Assembly (NCBI RefSeq): GCF_019704555.1
Contig: NZ_AP024745.1
Location: forward strand, 6,518,501-6,582,500
Source: Actinoplanes sp. L3-i22
Lineage (GTDB): Bacteria > Actinomycetota > Actinomycetes > Mycobacteriales > Micromonosporaceae
Direction of reading: 5' to 3'
Length of the DNA stretch: 64,000 nt
Position numbers and translations under genes: made by a program. The notes beneath the pieces are model-generated. The model was not told where the DNA came from. It saw only the letters and a list, made by a program, of their open reading frames with translations, and did no database searches. This document shows, piece after piece, positions 9,268 through 16,727 of this stretch (its first letter is position 1; each line of letters opens with the position of its first letter).

Positions 9268-10143
9268 CTAAACCGATTTCAACATCGACACCGCGGCGCG
9301 GCCGGGACCGGTCCGCGCGACCGACTCGCGGATGATCACGTGGATGGACCGGACCGGCGTCGGGCGCACCACCGGGATGATCACCACGCCGGGCGGCGGC
9401 AGGTCGGCGCCGAGCGCGGGCAGCACGGTGATGCCGATGCCGGCCGCCGCGAAGGCGAGCGCGGACCGGTAGTCGTGCGCCTCGACGTGGAACGCGGGCC
9501 GGAAGCCGACCGCGGCGCACGCGTCGAGCGCGACCCGCCGGCAGTGGCCGTGGCTGAAGTCGTTGTCGATCCAGCGCTCGGCCGCCAGCTCGGCGAGCTC
9601 GATCTCGGCCCGGCCGGCCAGAGGATGACCGTCGGGCAGGACGACGACGTACGGATCGTCGCGCAGATGTTCCGCGACGAAGCCGGCCCGCGCCGGCACG
9701 TCCCCGGTCACCACCAGCTGCAGGTCGGGCCGCTCGTCGACCCGGTCGGCGATCTCGTCGCAGAGCCGCAGGTCCAGCCGCACCCCGGGGAAGTCCCTGG
9801 TCAGCCCGGTCACCAGGGCCGGCATCCAGACGACGCCGGCCGACGGGAAGTACGCGATCGACAGCGACCCGGTCCGCCCCGACCGCAGGTTCGCGACCAG
9901 CTCCTCGGCGGCGCCGACCCGGGCGAGCAGCTCGTCGGCCTCGGCCGCCAGCGCCAGCCCGGCGGAGGTCGGCCGCAGCCCGCGACCGGCGCGTTCCAGC
10001 AGCACCAGCCCGGTCTCGCGCTGCAGCGCGGCGAGGTGCTGGCTGATCGCGGACGGCGTGTAGCCGAGATTCGTGGCGGCGGCGTGCACCGAACCGCTGG
10101 CCACCACCGACCGGAAGATCCGCAGACGATGCAGGTCGAGCAT
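9268..10143 (-). CDS. LysR-family transcriptional regulator, divergent from the RiPP locus
   Basis: The 291-residue protein has the standard LysR N-terminal winged helix-turn-helix (residues 1-60: LRIFRSVVASGSVHAAATNLGYTPSAISQHL, given here in part as the segment ASGSVHAAATNLGY). A periplasmic-binding-protein-like effector domain follows (about 88-291). It is read away from the pentapeptide gene, with 141 bp between. Two palindromes (10191-10200 and 10202-10210) and a good promoter lie in that gap. LysR proteins usually control the divergent neighbour, so it is a likely regulator of the RiPP genes; this is inference from position. Confidence 0.88.
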   Translation of the reverse strand: MLDLHRLRIFRSVVASGSVHAAATNLGYTPSAISQHLAALQRETGLVLLERAGRGLRPTSAGLALAAEADELLARVGAAEELVANLRSGRTGSLSIAYFPSAGVVWMPALVTGLTRDFPGVRLDLRLCDEIADRVDERPDLQLVVTGDVPARAGFVAEHLRDDPYVVVLPDGHPLAGRAEIELAELAAERWIDNDFSHGHCRRVALDACAAVGFRPAFHVEAHDYRSALAFAAAGIGITVLPALGADLPPPGVVIIPVVRPTPVRSIHVIIRESVARTGPGRAAVSMLKSV

Positions 10144-10190
10144 CTCCGCACTGTAGCGCGGCTGAACGGTCCACCCGGTCCGGGCAGTCG

Positions 10191-10210
10191 CACTGAAGTG
10201 CCCACAGTGG
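10191..10210. promoter_or_regulatory. Two adjacent palindromes, possible LysR operator
   Basis: CACT-GA-AGTG (10191-10200) and CCAC-A-GTGG (10202-10210) stand side by side just upstream of the -35 box of the pentapeptide gene. They also lie about 50-65 bases from the LysR start. The position fits an activator or repressor site; the binding protein is inferred. Confidence 0.35.
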
Positions 10211-10221
10211 ACTCACAAGCA

Positions 10222-10251
10222 TTGACGCATCGACAAACGTAATGACATAGT
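10222..10251 (+). promoter_or_regulatory. Promoter of the pentapeptide RiPP operon
   Basis: TTGACG (10222-10227) and CATAGT (10246-10251) are separated by 18 bases, a good match to the main-sigma-factor consensus. Transcription would begin near 10258, leaving a leader of about 27 bases before the pentapeptide start codon. Confidence 0.55.
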
Positions 10252-10284
10252 GCAGCGTTGTCGGCCTACCGCAAGGAGGCAACA

Positions 10285-10302
10285 ATGCGTTACTTCCACT
10301 GA
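10285..10302 (+). CDS. bytA: Biarylitide-type RiPP precursor, pentapeptide MRYFH
   Basis: ATG CGT TAC TTC CAC TGA encodes MRYFH. The site AAGGAGG (10273-10279) lies 5 bases before the ATG, the best ribosome binding site in this region, and a promoter lies just upstream. A cytochrome P450 follows after 57 bp. This is the arrangement of biarylitide clusters, where an 18-bp gene encodes a peptide of pattern M-R-Y-x-H (or W) and the P450 cross-links the side chains of residues 3 and 5. MRYYH is the founding sequence. Here Tyr3 and His5 are kept and residue 4 is Phe. The mature product is probably a cyclic tripeptide YFH after removal of Met-Arg. The family is known; this variant and its product are inferred. 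Confidence 0.85.
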   Translation: MRYFH

Positions 10303-10313
10303 CCCGCGCCGGT

Positions 10314-10340
10314 GGGCGGCTGCGACGGCCGCGGCCGCCC
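10314..10340 (+). promoter_or_regulatory. Stem-loop between the pentapeptide gene and the P450 gene
   Basis: GGGCGGC (10314-10320) pairs with GCCGCCC (10334-10340) around a 13-base loop. In the transcript this hairpin would sit between precursor and enzyme. It could act as a partial terminator or stabiliser giving more precursor than enzyme. It is a prediction from base pairing only. Confidence 0.4.
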
Positions 10341-10359
10341 GCAACATTCCGGGAACGAC

Positions 10360-11496
10360 ATGGAAACCATTCCCGATCCGTTCTTCGATCCGCTGTCCGC
10401 CGATGTGATCGCCGATCCACATGTGGCTTATCGGCGGTTACGTGACCGCGATCCGGTCTACTGGCACGCCCAGCTGGACTCGTGGGTGATCACCGGGTAC
10501 GAGCAATGCCGGCAGGTCCTCGGGGACGTGGCCGCGTTCGGGTCCGACTTCCGCCGGGTCGGCGCGGACGTGCCCCCGGCGCACCTCAGCGTCCAGTCGC
10601 TCGACCCGCCGGAGCACGGCCCGATCCGCCACCTCCTCGTCACGGCGCTGCGGGAACAGCCCCCGGCCGCGCTGAACCGGGACGTCGCCGCGATCGTCGC
10701 GGACCGGCTCGCCGCCCTGCCGCGCGACGGGGCGGTCGTCGACCTGGTCCCGGCGTTCGCGCGGCCGGTCGCGCGGGCCACCATCGAACGGTTCCTCGGT
10801 GGAGAATTGCCCGATGGGCCGGAATTCGAGAAACTGTCGAACGCGATTGTCCGGAGCATGGACGCGGGATTGGCACCGGATCGCGCCGGGCCGGGTGCGG
10901 CGGCCCGGGCGGAGCTGAGCGCGATGATCGAGAAATGGCTCGCGGATCCCCCCGAAAACGGATTTCTCGGCGCGGTGCGGCGGGCGAAAGAAGACGTTTC
11001 CGAGGCAGTCGTGGCGAATTCCCTGCGAACCGTGCTGCACGCCGGATACGAGTCGGTGAGCCGGTTGATCGGGAATGCGCTCGGACGTCTCGCCCGGGAC
11101 GGGCTGCGGGCCGATCCGGGACTGGCCGACGAGCTGGTGCGGCTGGACGGGCCGGTGCAGGCCGACGCCCGGGTGTGTGTCCGGGAGACGCGGGTCGGGG
11201 CTCATGTCGTACGCGAAGGACAGATTTTGATCGTGATGTTGGCGGCGGCGAACCGGGACCCGGCGGTCTTCCCGGACCCCGACCGGGTCGACGGCGGGCG
11301 GGCGCGCGGGGTGCATCTCGGGTTCGGCCGCGGCGCGCACGCCTGCCTCGGTGCGGCGCTCGGCCTGCGGCAGCTCCAGGAGGTGTTGCGCGCCCTGCGC
11401 GACGGCGGGATCACGCTGGTCCCGGCCGGTCCGCCGCGCCTGGACCGGACCGCGACGCTGCGCGGGTTCAGCAGCCTTCCGGTCCGGCTGGCATGA
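10360..11496 (+). CDS. bytO: Cytochrome P450, biarylitide cross-linking enzyme
   Basis: The 378-residue product (from ATG 10360; an in-frame GTG at 10312 adds 16 residues) is a soluble bacterial P450. The heme-binding loop FGRGAHACLG carries the thiolate ligand Cys329. The ExxR pair is in ELVR of the K-helix, and the I-helix region reads HAGYES in place of the usual A-G-x-x-T. In biarylitide loci the P450 joins the Tyr3 and residue-5 side chains of the pentapeptide. Its position directly behind the MRYFH gene and the coupled methyltransferase (ATGA overlap at 11493) supports that role. Redox partners are not encoded nearby. Function is assigned by context; the P450 fold itself is certain. Confidence 0.85.
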   Translation: METIPDPFFDPLSADVIADPHVAYRRLRDRDPVYWHAQLDSWVITGYEQCRQVLGDVAAFGSDFRRVGADVPPAHLSVQSLDPPEHGPIRHLLVTALREQPPAALNRDVAAIVADRLAALPRDGAVVDLVPAFARPVARATIERFLGGELPDGPEFEKLSNAIVRSMDAGLAPDRAGPGAAARAELSAMIEKWLADPPENGFLGAVRRAKEDVSEAVVANSLRTVLHAGYESVSRLIGNALGRLARDGLRADPGLADELVRLDGPVQADARVCVRETRVGAHVVREGQILIVMLAAANRDPAVFPDPDRVDGGRARGVHLGFGRGAHACLGAALGLRQLQEVLRALRDGGITLVPAGPPRLDRTATLRGFSSLPVRLA

Positions 11497-12182
11497 CCGA
11501 CGGCTACGCCGGCGCGGCCGGACTCTACGACCTCTTCGCCGCCGCCCAGGGCCGGGCCGCGCTCCCCCGCGTCGCCGAGTTCGCCGCGCTCGCCCGGCCC
11601 GGCATGCGGGTCCTCGACGTCGGCGCCGGGACCGGCCGGGTCGCCCTCGCGGTCGCGGAGCTCGGCGCCGCGGTCTGGTGCGTCGAACCGTCCGCCGACA
11701 TGCGCGGCGTGCTGCTCGCCAAGATCGCCGAACGGCGGGCGATCTGGTCCCGGATCACGGTCCTGGCCGGCGCGGCGCCGGAGCTCCCGGTCCGGGGCCC
11801 GTTCGAGTACGCCTACCTGGCCGGCTCCCTGCAGTTCCTGACCGCCGCGCAACGTCCGGTCGCCTTCCGGGCGCTCGCCGACCGTCTCGGGCCCGGCGGG
11901 GTGCTGGCCCTCGACATGGTCGGCGACGTTCCGGCTCCCCCGCCGGGCGTGACCGAGATCGCCCAGGTCCGGGTCGGCACCCGCCGGCACGTGCTGACGG
12001 CCGAGGTGATCACCGCCGAGGCGGGCGCGACCCTGGTCGAGTACGGCTACGACGAGCTGCGGATCCGGCGCTGGTCCCATGCCCATCCGCTGCCCGACGT
12101 GGCGGCCGACCTGGCCGCCTGCGGGTTCTCGGCCACCTCCGTCCGGGATCGTGCCGCGGTGCTGGTGGCGACCCGCTCATGA
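11493..12182 (+). CDS. Class I SAM-dependent methyltransferase
   Basis: The 229-residue protein shows the SAM-binding motif I VLDVGAGTGRVAL at about 39-51, followed by an acidic residue after the second strand (CVEPSADM). Its length is normal for small-molecule methyltransferases. It overlaps the P450 stop by ATGA and itself overlaps the transporter start by ATGA, so the three are translated together. Methylation of the cross-linked peptide is a likely job but is not part of the minimal biarylitide pathway, so a substrate cannot be stated. No signal peptide or membrane segment is present. Confidence 0.8.
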   Translation: MTDGYAGAAGLYDLFAAAQGRAALPRVAEFAALARPGMRVLDVGAGTGRVALAVAELGAAVWCVEPSADMRGVLLAKIAERRAIWSRITVLAGAAPELPVRGPFEYAYLAGSLQFLTAAQRPVAFRALADRLGPGGVLALDMVGDVPAPPPGVTEIAQVRVGTRRHVLTAEVITAEAGATLVEYGYDELRIRRWSHAHPLPDVAADLAACGFSATSVRDRAAVLVATRS

Positions 12183-13535
12183 CCGATACCGACAAGCCCG
12201 CCGCCCGCACCCGGCAGCTGTTCACGGCCGGCTACCGGCGGCCCACGCTCGGCGTCGTGGTGGTGCTCACGCTCGTCGCGTTCGAGGCGTACGCGGTGCT
12301 CACCGCGCTGCCGCAGGCCCTCGGCGACCTGCACGGCGTGCGCTGGTACGGGATGGCGTTCGGCCTGAACCTGGCCGGCGGCCTGTTCGCCAGCGTGATC
12401 GCCGGCGGCCTCACCGACCGGTTCGGGCCACTGCCGCCGTTCCTGGGCGGCGGCCTGGTCTTCGCGCTCGGCTCGCTCGCCGTCGGCGCCGCCCACGATC
12501 CGGTGACCTTCCTGGCCGGCCGGACCCTGCAGGGCCTCGGCGGCGGCCTGCTCTCGGTCGTCGTCTACGTGCTGGTGATCCGCCGCTACGCCGAGGAGCT
12601 GCGCCCGAAGATGTTCGCGGTGATGGCCAGCGCCTGGATCGTCCCGTCGGTGGCCGGCCCGCCGCTCGCCTCCCGGATCACCGAGCTGGCCGGCTGGCGC
12701 TGGATCTTCCTGGCGATCGCGCCGCTGCTCGTGCCCGCGCTGCTCGCGCTGATCCCGGACCTGCGGGCGGCCGCCGCGCCGCCGGAGCAACCCCCCGCCG
12801 ACGCGGAAACTGATCGCCCTGGCCGCCGGGACCGCGGTCGGCGCGACCCTGCTCCAGTACGCGATCCAGGCCCGCACCCCGGTCACCGTCGCCGTCGGCA
12901 TCGTGGTCGCGCTGGCCCTGCTGGTGGTCAGCGTCCCGCCGCTGCTGCCCGCCGGCACCCTGCTCGCCCGTCCCGGGGCGCCGGTGTTCGTGCTGCTCCG
13001 CGGCCTGCTCGCGGGCGCGTTCTTCGGCGCCGAGGTGCTCGTCCCGCTGCTCGCCGCGGCCCGGCCCGGCGGCGGCCCGGCCCTGAGCGGCCTGCTGCTG
13101 GCGGCCGGCTCGCTGGGCTGGGCGGCCGGCTCCTGGATCCAGGGCCGCCGGGCCGACCCGCGCCGGCTGATCGTCGGCGGCTGCCTGCTGATCACCGGCG
13201 GGACCCCGCTGATGCTGACCGGCGCCGTCCCGGTCGTCGCGGGCGGCTGGTTCCTCGCCGGGATCGGCATGGGCCTGGCCTTCGCCACCGTCAACCGGCT
13301 CGCCCTGGAGGCCGCCGAGCCCGCCGAGCAGGGGCGGACGTCGAGCGCGCTGCACGTCAGCGACACCGTGGCGAGCATCCTCACCACCGGGGTCGGCGCC
13401 ACGGTGGTCACGGCGACCGGGCGGTTCGGGGCAGCGCTCGCGATGACCGCCGGGTTCGCGGCGGTCGCGGCGGTGATCGCGCTGCTCCGGACGCATCCTC
13501 GGGAACCCGGGATGGTGGCGGCCGATTCGGCCTAG
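12179..13535 (+). pseudogene. MFS exporter interrupted by a one-base frameshift
   Basis: Two reading frames together make one complete MFS transporter of about 451 residues. The first part (12179 to about 12795) has six predicted membrane segments, the loop GGLTDRFG between helices 2 and 3, and the ARTLQGLGGGLL-like helix 4. The second part (about 12796-13535, plus-one frame) has the remaining helices, ending TGRFGAALAMTAG. The break is at a run of six C (12790-12795); with five C the frame is continuous. This may be a true null mutation, phase variation or a sequencing error. The start overlaps the methyltransferase stop (ATGA), so export of the RiPP is the expected role. Confidence 0.8.
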
Positions 13536-13545
13536 CCTGCCGGAT

Positions 13546-14844
13546 ATGCGAGATCTTCCCGGGCGCAGCGGCACGGCACTGGCAACCGCCTTCCAGCTCT
13601 TCGCGGCTTTTATGGCTTTTGCGGCTTTTGCGGTTGCCGAACCGGCTGCGGCTTTTGCGGCCACCGCGCCGGCTGCGGCTTTTGCGTCGGCCGCGGCTTT
13701 TGCGTCGGCCGCGCCGACTGCGCCGACTGCGGCGGTTCCGGCGGTGCCCCGGCCGGCGGCGGCGGACTGGGCGCAGGACGGTCACGATGCCGGACACAAC
13801 GGCTTCAACCCGGACGAATACGCCATCACCGCCGGGACGGTCACACGCCTCGCCCTCCGCTGGACGATCGCCACCACCGCCGGGGCAACCCAGCAACAAA
13901 CCCCGATCATTTCCGGTACGCAGTTGTTCCTCGCCGACAGCACGGGCATCGGCGCGCACAGCGCCACCACCGGAGCCCTCGACTGGCGATTCCCGCTCCC
14001 CAGCGTCCCGGGACAGCGCCCGCCCGTGCTCGCCACCGACGGGCAGACCCTGCTCGCGTACCTGCGCTCCGGCGAGCCCCCGGCCGAACCGGCCGGCGAG
14101 CTGGTCGCCCTGGACGCGCTGACCGGCGCGGTCCGCTGGCGCGCGCCGGTCCCGTCCGGCGCCCCGGCCGGCCGGCTGCTGCTGGACCACGGCGTCGCGG
14201 TCGCCGGCGGCAACGACGGCGTGACCCTGGGCGCGTGGGCGTTCGACGTGGCGACCGGGCATCCGCTGTGGCAGAAGCTCGGCCTGGACCCGCAGTGGCC
14301 GGTCGCCGACGGCAAGCTCCTGCTGTCACGGCCGTACCAGGGCGGGACGCTGGCCGCCGACCTGGTCACCGGCCGGGTGGCCTGGGAGAACGGCAACGAC
14401 TGGTTCGGCTACGCGGCCGACCCGACCGGCCGGTTCTTCCTGGTCGGCCACGACGCCGAGCTGCTGAAGATCCGCGCCGACACCGGCTTCGTGGTGTGGC
14501 GGCGGGCCGGCCTGTGGGGCAACCCGGCGATCGACCACGACCGCGTCTACACCAGCACCGAGGACGACCCGGAGACGGTCGTCGCCGTCGACCTGTACTC
14601 CGGCGAGACCCGCTGGACCCTGGCCGCCGGCGGCACCCCGTCGGTGGCCGGCGGCGTGCTCTGGACCAGCCACAGCACCCCGGACTCGGGCTGGCGGCTG
14701 GAGGCCCTCGACCCGGCCACCGGCGTCCCGCTCGACCTGCCCGCCCTGGTCCACAGCGCCGGCGGCCCGGACCGGGCGGTCGTCGCGCACGGCTGGCTCT
14801 ACACCACCGACGGCGCGACCCTGCGCGCCTTCACGGTCGGCTGA
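13546..14844 (+). CDS. Secreted PQQ-like beta-propeller repeat protein
   Basis: The 432-residue product has a long Ala/Phe-rich leader (residues about 15-60) that acts as a signal peptide. A beta-propeller of WD40-like/PQQ-like blades follows. Repeated blade ends such as TGALDWRF, TGAVRWRA, TGRVAWEN, TGFVVWRR and SGETRWTL are spaced by about 40 residues. This is the quinoprotein fold without evident PQQ-binding residues, so a binding or scaffold role outside the cell is more likely than catalysis. The leader DNA contains six copies of a GGCTTTT word (13605-13720), unusual for this GC-rich genome. No clear ribosome binding site is seen before ATG 13546. Confidence 0.78.
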   Translation: MRDLPGRSGTALATAFQLFAAFMAFAAFAVAEPAAAFAATAPAAAFASAAAFASAAPTAPTAAVPAVPRPAAADWAQDGHDAGHNGFNPDEYAITAGTVTRLALRWTIATTAGATQQQTPIISGTQLFLADSTGIGAHSATTGALDWRFPLPSVPGQRPPVLATDGQTLLAYLRSGEPPAEPAGELVALDALTGAVRWRAPVPSGAPAGRLLLDHGVAVAGGNDGVTLGAWAFDVATGHPLWQKLGLDPQWPVADGKLLLSRPYQGGTLAADLVTGRVAWENGNDWFGYAADPTGRFFLVGHDAELLKIRADTGFVVWRRAGLWGNPAIDHDRVYTSTEDDPETVVAVDLYSGETRWTLAAGGTPSVAGGVLWTSHSTPDSGWRLEALDPATGVPLDLPALVHSAGGPDRAVVAHGWLYTTDGATLRAFTVG

Positions 14845-14847
14845 GGC

Positions 14848-15486
14848 TCATTCGGTCGCGGCCGGGTCGGTGACCCGGAAGCGGGGCAGGCGGATGCCGC
14901 ACGCGTCGACGTGCTCCGGCCGGGGCTCGCCCTCGACCACGAAGCCGAACAGCGCGCCGAGCGCCTCCTCCCCCAGTTCCAGCGGGTGGAACGGCAGCGG
15001 ATAGGGCTCCTCGACCGGATCGTCGTCCTCGACCGGGTGGGCGCCGTCCCAGAACGGGCGCTCGAAGGCGAACGGCTCGCCGAGGTTCTCCGCGATCCCG
15101 CCGTCCGGCGACAGGCTCAGCGACCGGACCAGCGAACCGTCCTCCCACACCGCGAAGCACAGCCAGTCGACCACCGAGTGCATCCCGTGCATCAGGATCC
15201 GCCGGCCAGCCCCGAGCGCGAGCAGGTGCCCGGGCAGCTCCGACGGGCGGTCGAGCACCAGCCGGCGATCGGCGAGGAGGTCGGCCCCGCGCAGCACGGT
15301 CGCACAGGTGACGTCGTCCGGCGGATAGCAGCCGTCGAACAGATCGCTGTCGTCGTAGGGCGTCACGCCGTACCCCGGGAAAGCCCGCCGGACCAGCCCC
15401 TCGGCCGGGCCGGAAGGACCCGCGGCCCGGAGATGTTCCCGCAGGTCACCGTCGGCGAATGCGAGCAGTGCTGTCTTCGCGCCCAT
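14848..15486 (-). CDS. Hypothetical protein, DUF6928-like
   Basis: The 212-residue protein starts MGAKTALLAFADGDLREHL, a beginning I associate with the actinobacterial DUF6928 family; the function of that family is unknown. It is acidic, has no signal peptide or membrane segment, and carries several Asp/Glu-rich loops (PVEDDDPVEEPY). The ATG at 15486 is chosen because GAGGGG lies 4 bases upstream; an in-frame ATG at 15522 adds 12 residues. The gene is convergent with the beta-propeller gene (3 bp apart) and divergent from the metal-binding protein gene. Confidence 0.72.
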   Translation of the reverse strand: MGAKTALLAFADGDLREHLRAAGPSGPAEGLVRRAFPGYGVTPYDDSDLFDGCYPPDDVTCATVLRGADLLADRRLVLDRPSELPGHLLALGAGRRILMHGMHSVVDWLCFAVWEDGSLVRSLSLSPDGGIAENLGEPFAFERPFWDGAHPVEDDDPVEEPYPLPFHPLELGEEALGALFGFVVEGEPRPEHVDACGIRLPRFRVTDPAATE

Positions 15487-15544
15487 GTCACCCCTCGTGC
15501 GGCCGCTCTCCCCGTTGACCATCATCGCAGCGTTAGGGTGAGAC

Positions 15545-16279
15545 ATGGACGTCATCGACGATCTTGAGGCCGAGCAGGATCGGCTGGAGTCGGTGCTGGC
15601 CGCGTTGACCCCGGCCGACTGGGCGCACCCGTCGGCCGCGGCCGGGTGGACCGTCGCCGATGTGGTGCTGCACCTGGCGCAGACCGAGGAGGCGGTGGTC
15701 GCGTCGGCCGCCGGCGATGCCGGCGGCATCGACTGGCGTCGCTTCGGAAAAACCGTCGACGAGGGCATGGCGGCGATGGTCCGGGCCCAGCGGGCTTCGC
15801 CGGAAGAGATTTTCGTACGGTGGCAGGCCGCCCGCCGAGCCGCGATCCGCGCCCTGCGCACGGCCGATCCGCAGCGCCCGCTGCGCTGGGTCACCGCGTC
15901 GCTGAAGCCGCGCACCCTGGCCACCACCCGGCTCGCCGAGCACTGGGCGCACGCCCTGGACATCACCGGCCCGCTCGGCATGGACTATCCGGACACCGCC
16001 CGCCTGCGGCACGTCGCGTGGCTGGCGCACAGCACGCTGCCGTACGCGTGGCACCTGGCCGGGCGCCCGGCCGTGCCGGTCCACTGCGACCTGACCGGGC
16101 CCGGCGGCGAACGGTGGGAGTTCGGCGACCCCGCCGCCGAGTCGGCGATCAGCGGCGCGGCCGGCGCCTTCTGCCGGGTCGGCGCCCAGCGCCTGTCCCC
16201 CGCCGGCTCCGGCCTGCACACCCACGGCCCGCACGGCGCCGAGGCCCTCGCCCTGCTCCGCAACTACGCGGTCACCTGA
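15545..16279 (+). CDS. DinB/maleylpyruvate-isomerase-like metal-binding protein (TIGR03084 type)
   Basis: The 244-residue protein starts with the four-helix DinB-like fold of the mycothiol-dependent maleylpyruvate isomerase N-terminal domain. The helix GWTVADVVLHLAQTEE gives the first metal-binding His, and RLAEHWAHALDI gives the later His pair. Family members bind zinc and use or sense mycothiol, the actinobacterial thiol. The C-terminal half (about 150-244) matches the MDMPI C-terminal domain region. It is a single gene with no evident operon partner, so the substrate is not known. ATG is the only reasonable start. Confidence 0.75.
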   Translation: MDVIDDLEAEQDRLESVLAALTPADWAHPSAAAGWTVADVVLHLAQTEEAVVASAAGDAGGIDWRRFGKTVDEGMAAMVRAQRASPEEIFVRWQAARRAAIRALRTADPQRPLRWVTASLKPRTLATTRLAEHWAHALDITGPLGMDYPDTARLRHVAWLAHSTLPYAWHLAGRPAVPVHCDLTGPGGERWEFGDPAAESAISGAAGAFCRVGAQRLSPAGSGLHTHGPHGAEALALLRNYAVT

Positions 16280-16383
16280 GCGCTCCGTGCCGCCGCGATC
16301 AACGCGCCGGGAGGTTTCCGACCCGAGACCCGGCCGACCTGACCGATCGTCGGCGGCGGCGAGCCCGACGGGTCCGGGCCGGC

Positions 16384-16701
16384 TCAGTCGAACGCGATGG
16401 TCATCTCGGCGACCAGGCCGTCACGGCGGAGCAGGGTGAGGGTGCCGGTGCCGCCGCGGGACCAGGCGAACGTGATCACGTCGCGGGAGCCGTCCGAGCG
16501 GACGCCGTGGATCTCGATGGTGTCGTCGGGCGGCTGGGCGGCATAGGCGGCGGCGATCGCCTCGCGGCCCCGGAACGGCCCGGCCGGTGGGCCGATGAAC
16601 GCCATCACCGCGTCCGGGTGCAGCGCGGCGAGGAACACCGCCCAGTCCCCGGTGGTGACCGCCGTGTTGAAGCGGGCGACATGCACCGCGGCCTCGCTCA
16701 T
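16384..16701 (-). CDS. SnoaL/NTF2-like small protein
   Basis: The 105-residue protein has the cone-shaped NTF2-like layout: an N-terminal helix (VHVARFNTAVTTGDW), the typical segment LHPDAVMAFIGPPAGPFRGREAI, then beta strands. Such proteins are small isomerases, hydrolases or ligand binders. No catalytic residues can be assigned. ATG 16701 gives a usual N-terminus; a GTG nine bases upstream is an alternative. It is 26 bp downstream of the chitinase stop on the same strand, perhaps read through from it. Confidence 0.7.
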   Translation of the reverse strand: MSEAAVHVARFNTAVTTGDWAVFLAALHPDAVMAFIGPPAGPFRGREAIAAAYAAQPPDDTIEIHGVRSDGSRDVITFAWSRGGTGTLTLLRRDGLVAEMTIAFD

Positions 16702-16727
16702 GGCGGTCACCGTACCGGGCCGGCCGG

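Noticed and set aside
12796..14122. Continuation of the MFS frame to 14122
   Set aside because: After the C6 run this frame gives Arg/Pro-rich text; the membrane helices continue in the neighbouring frame to 13535, and a separate gene starts at 13546.
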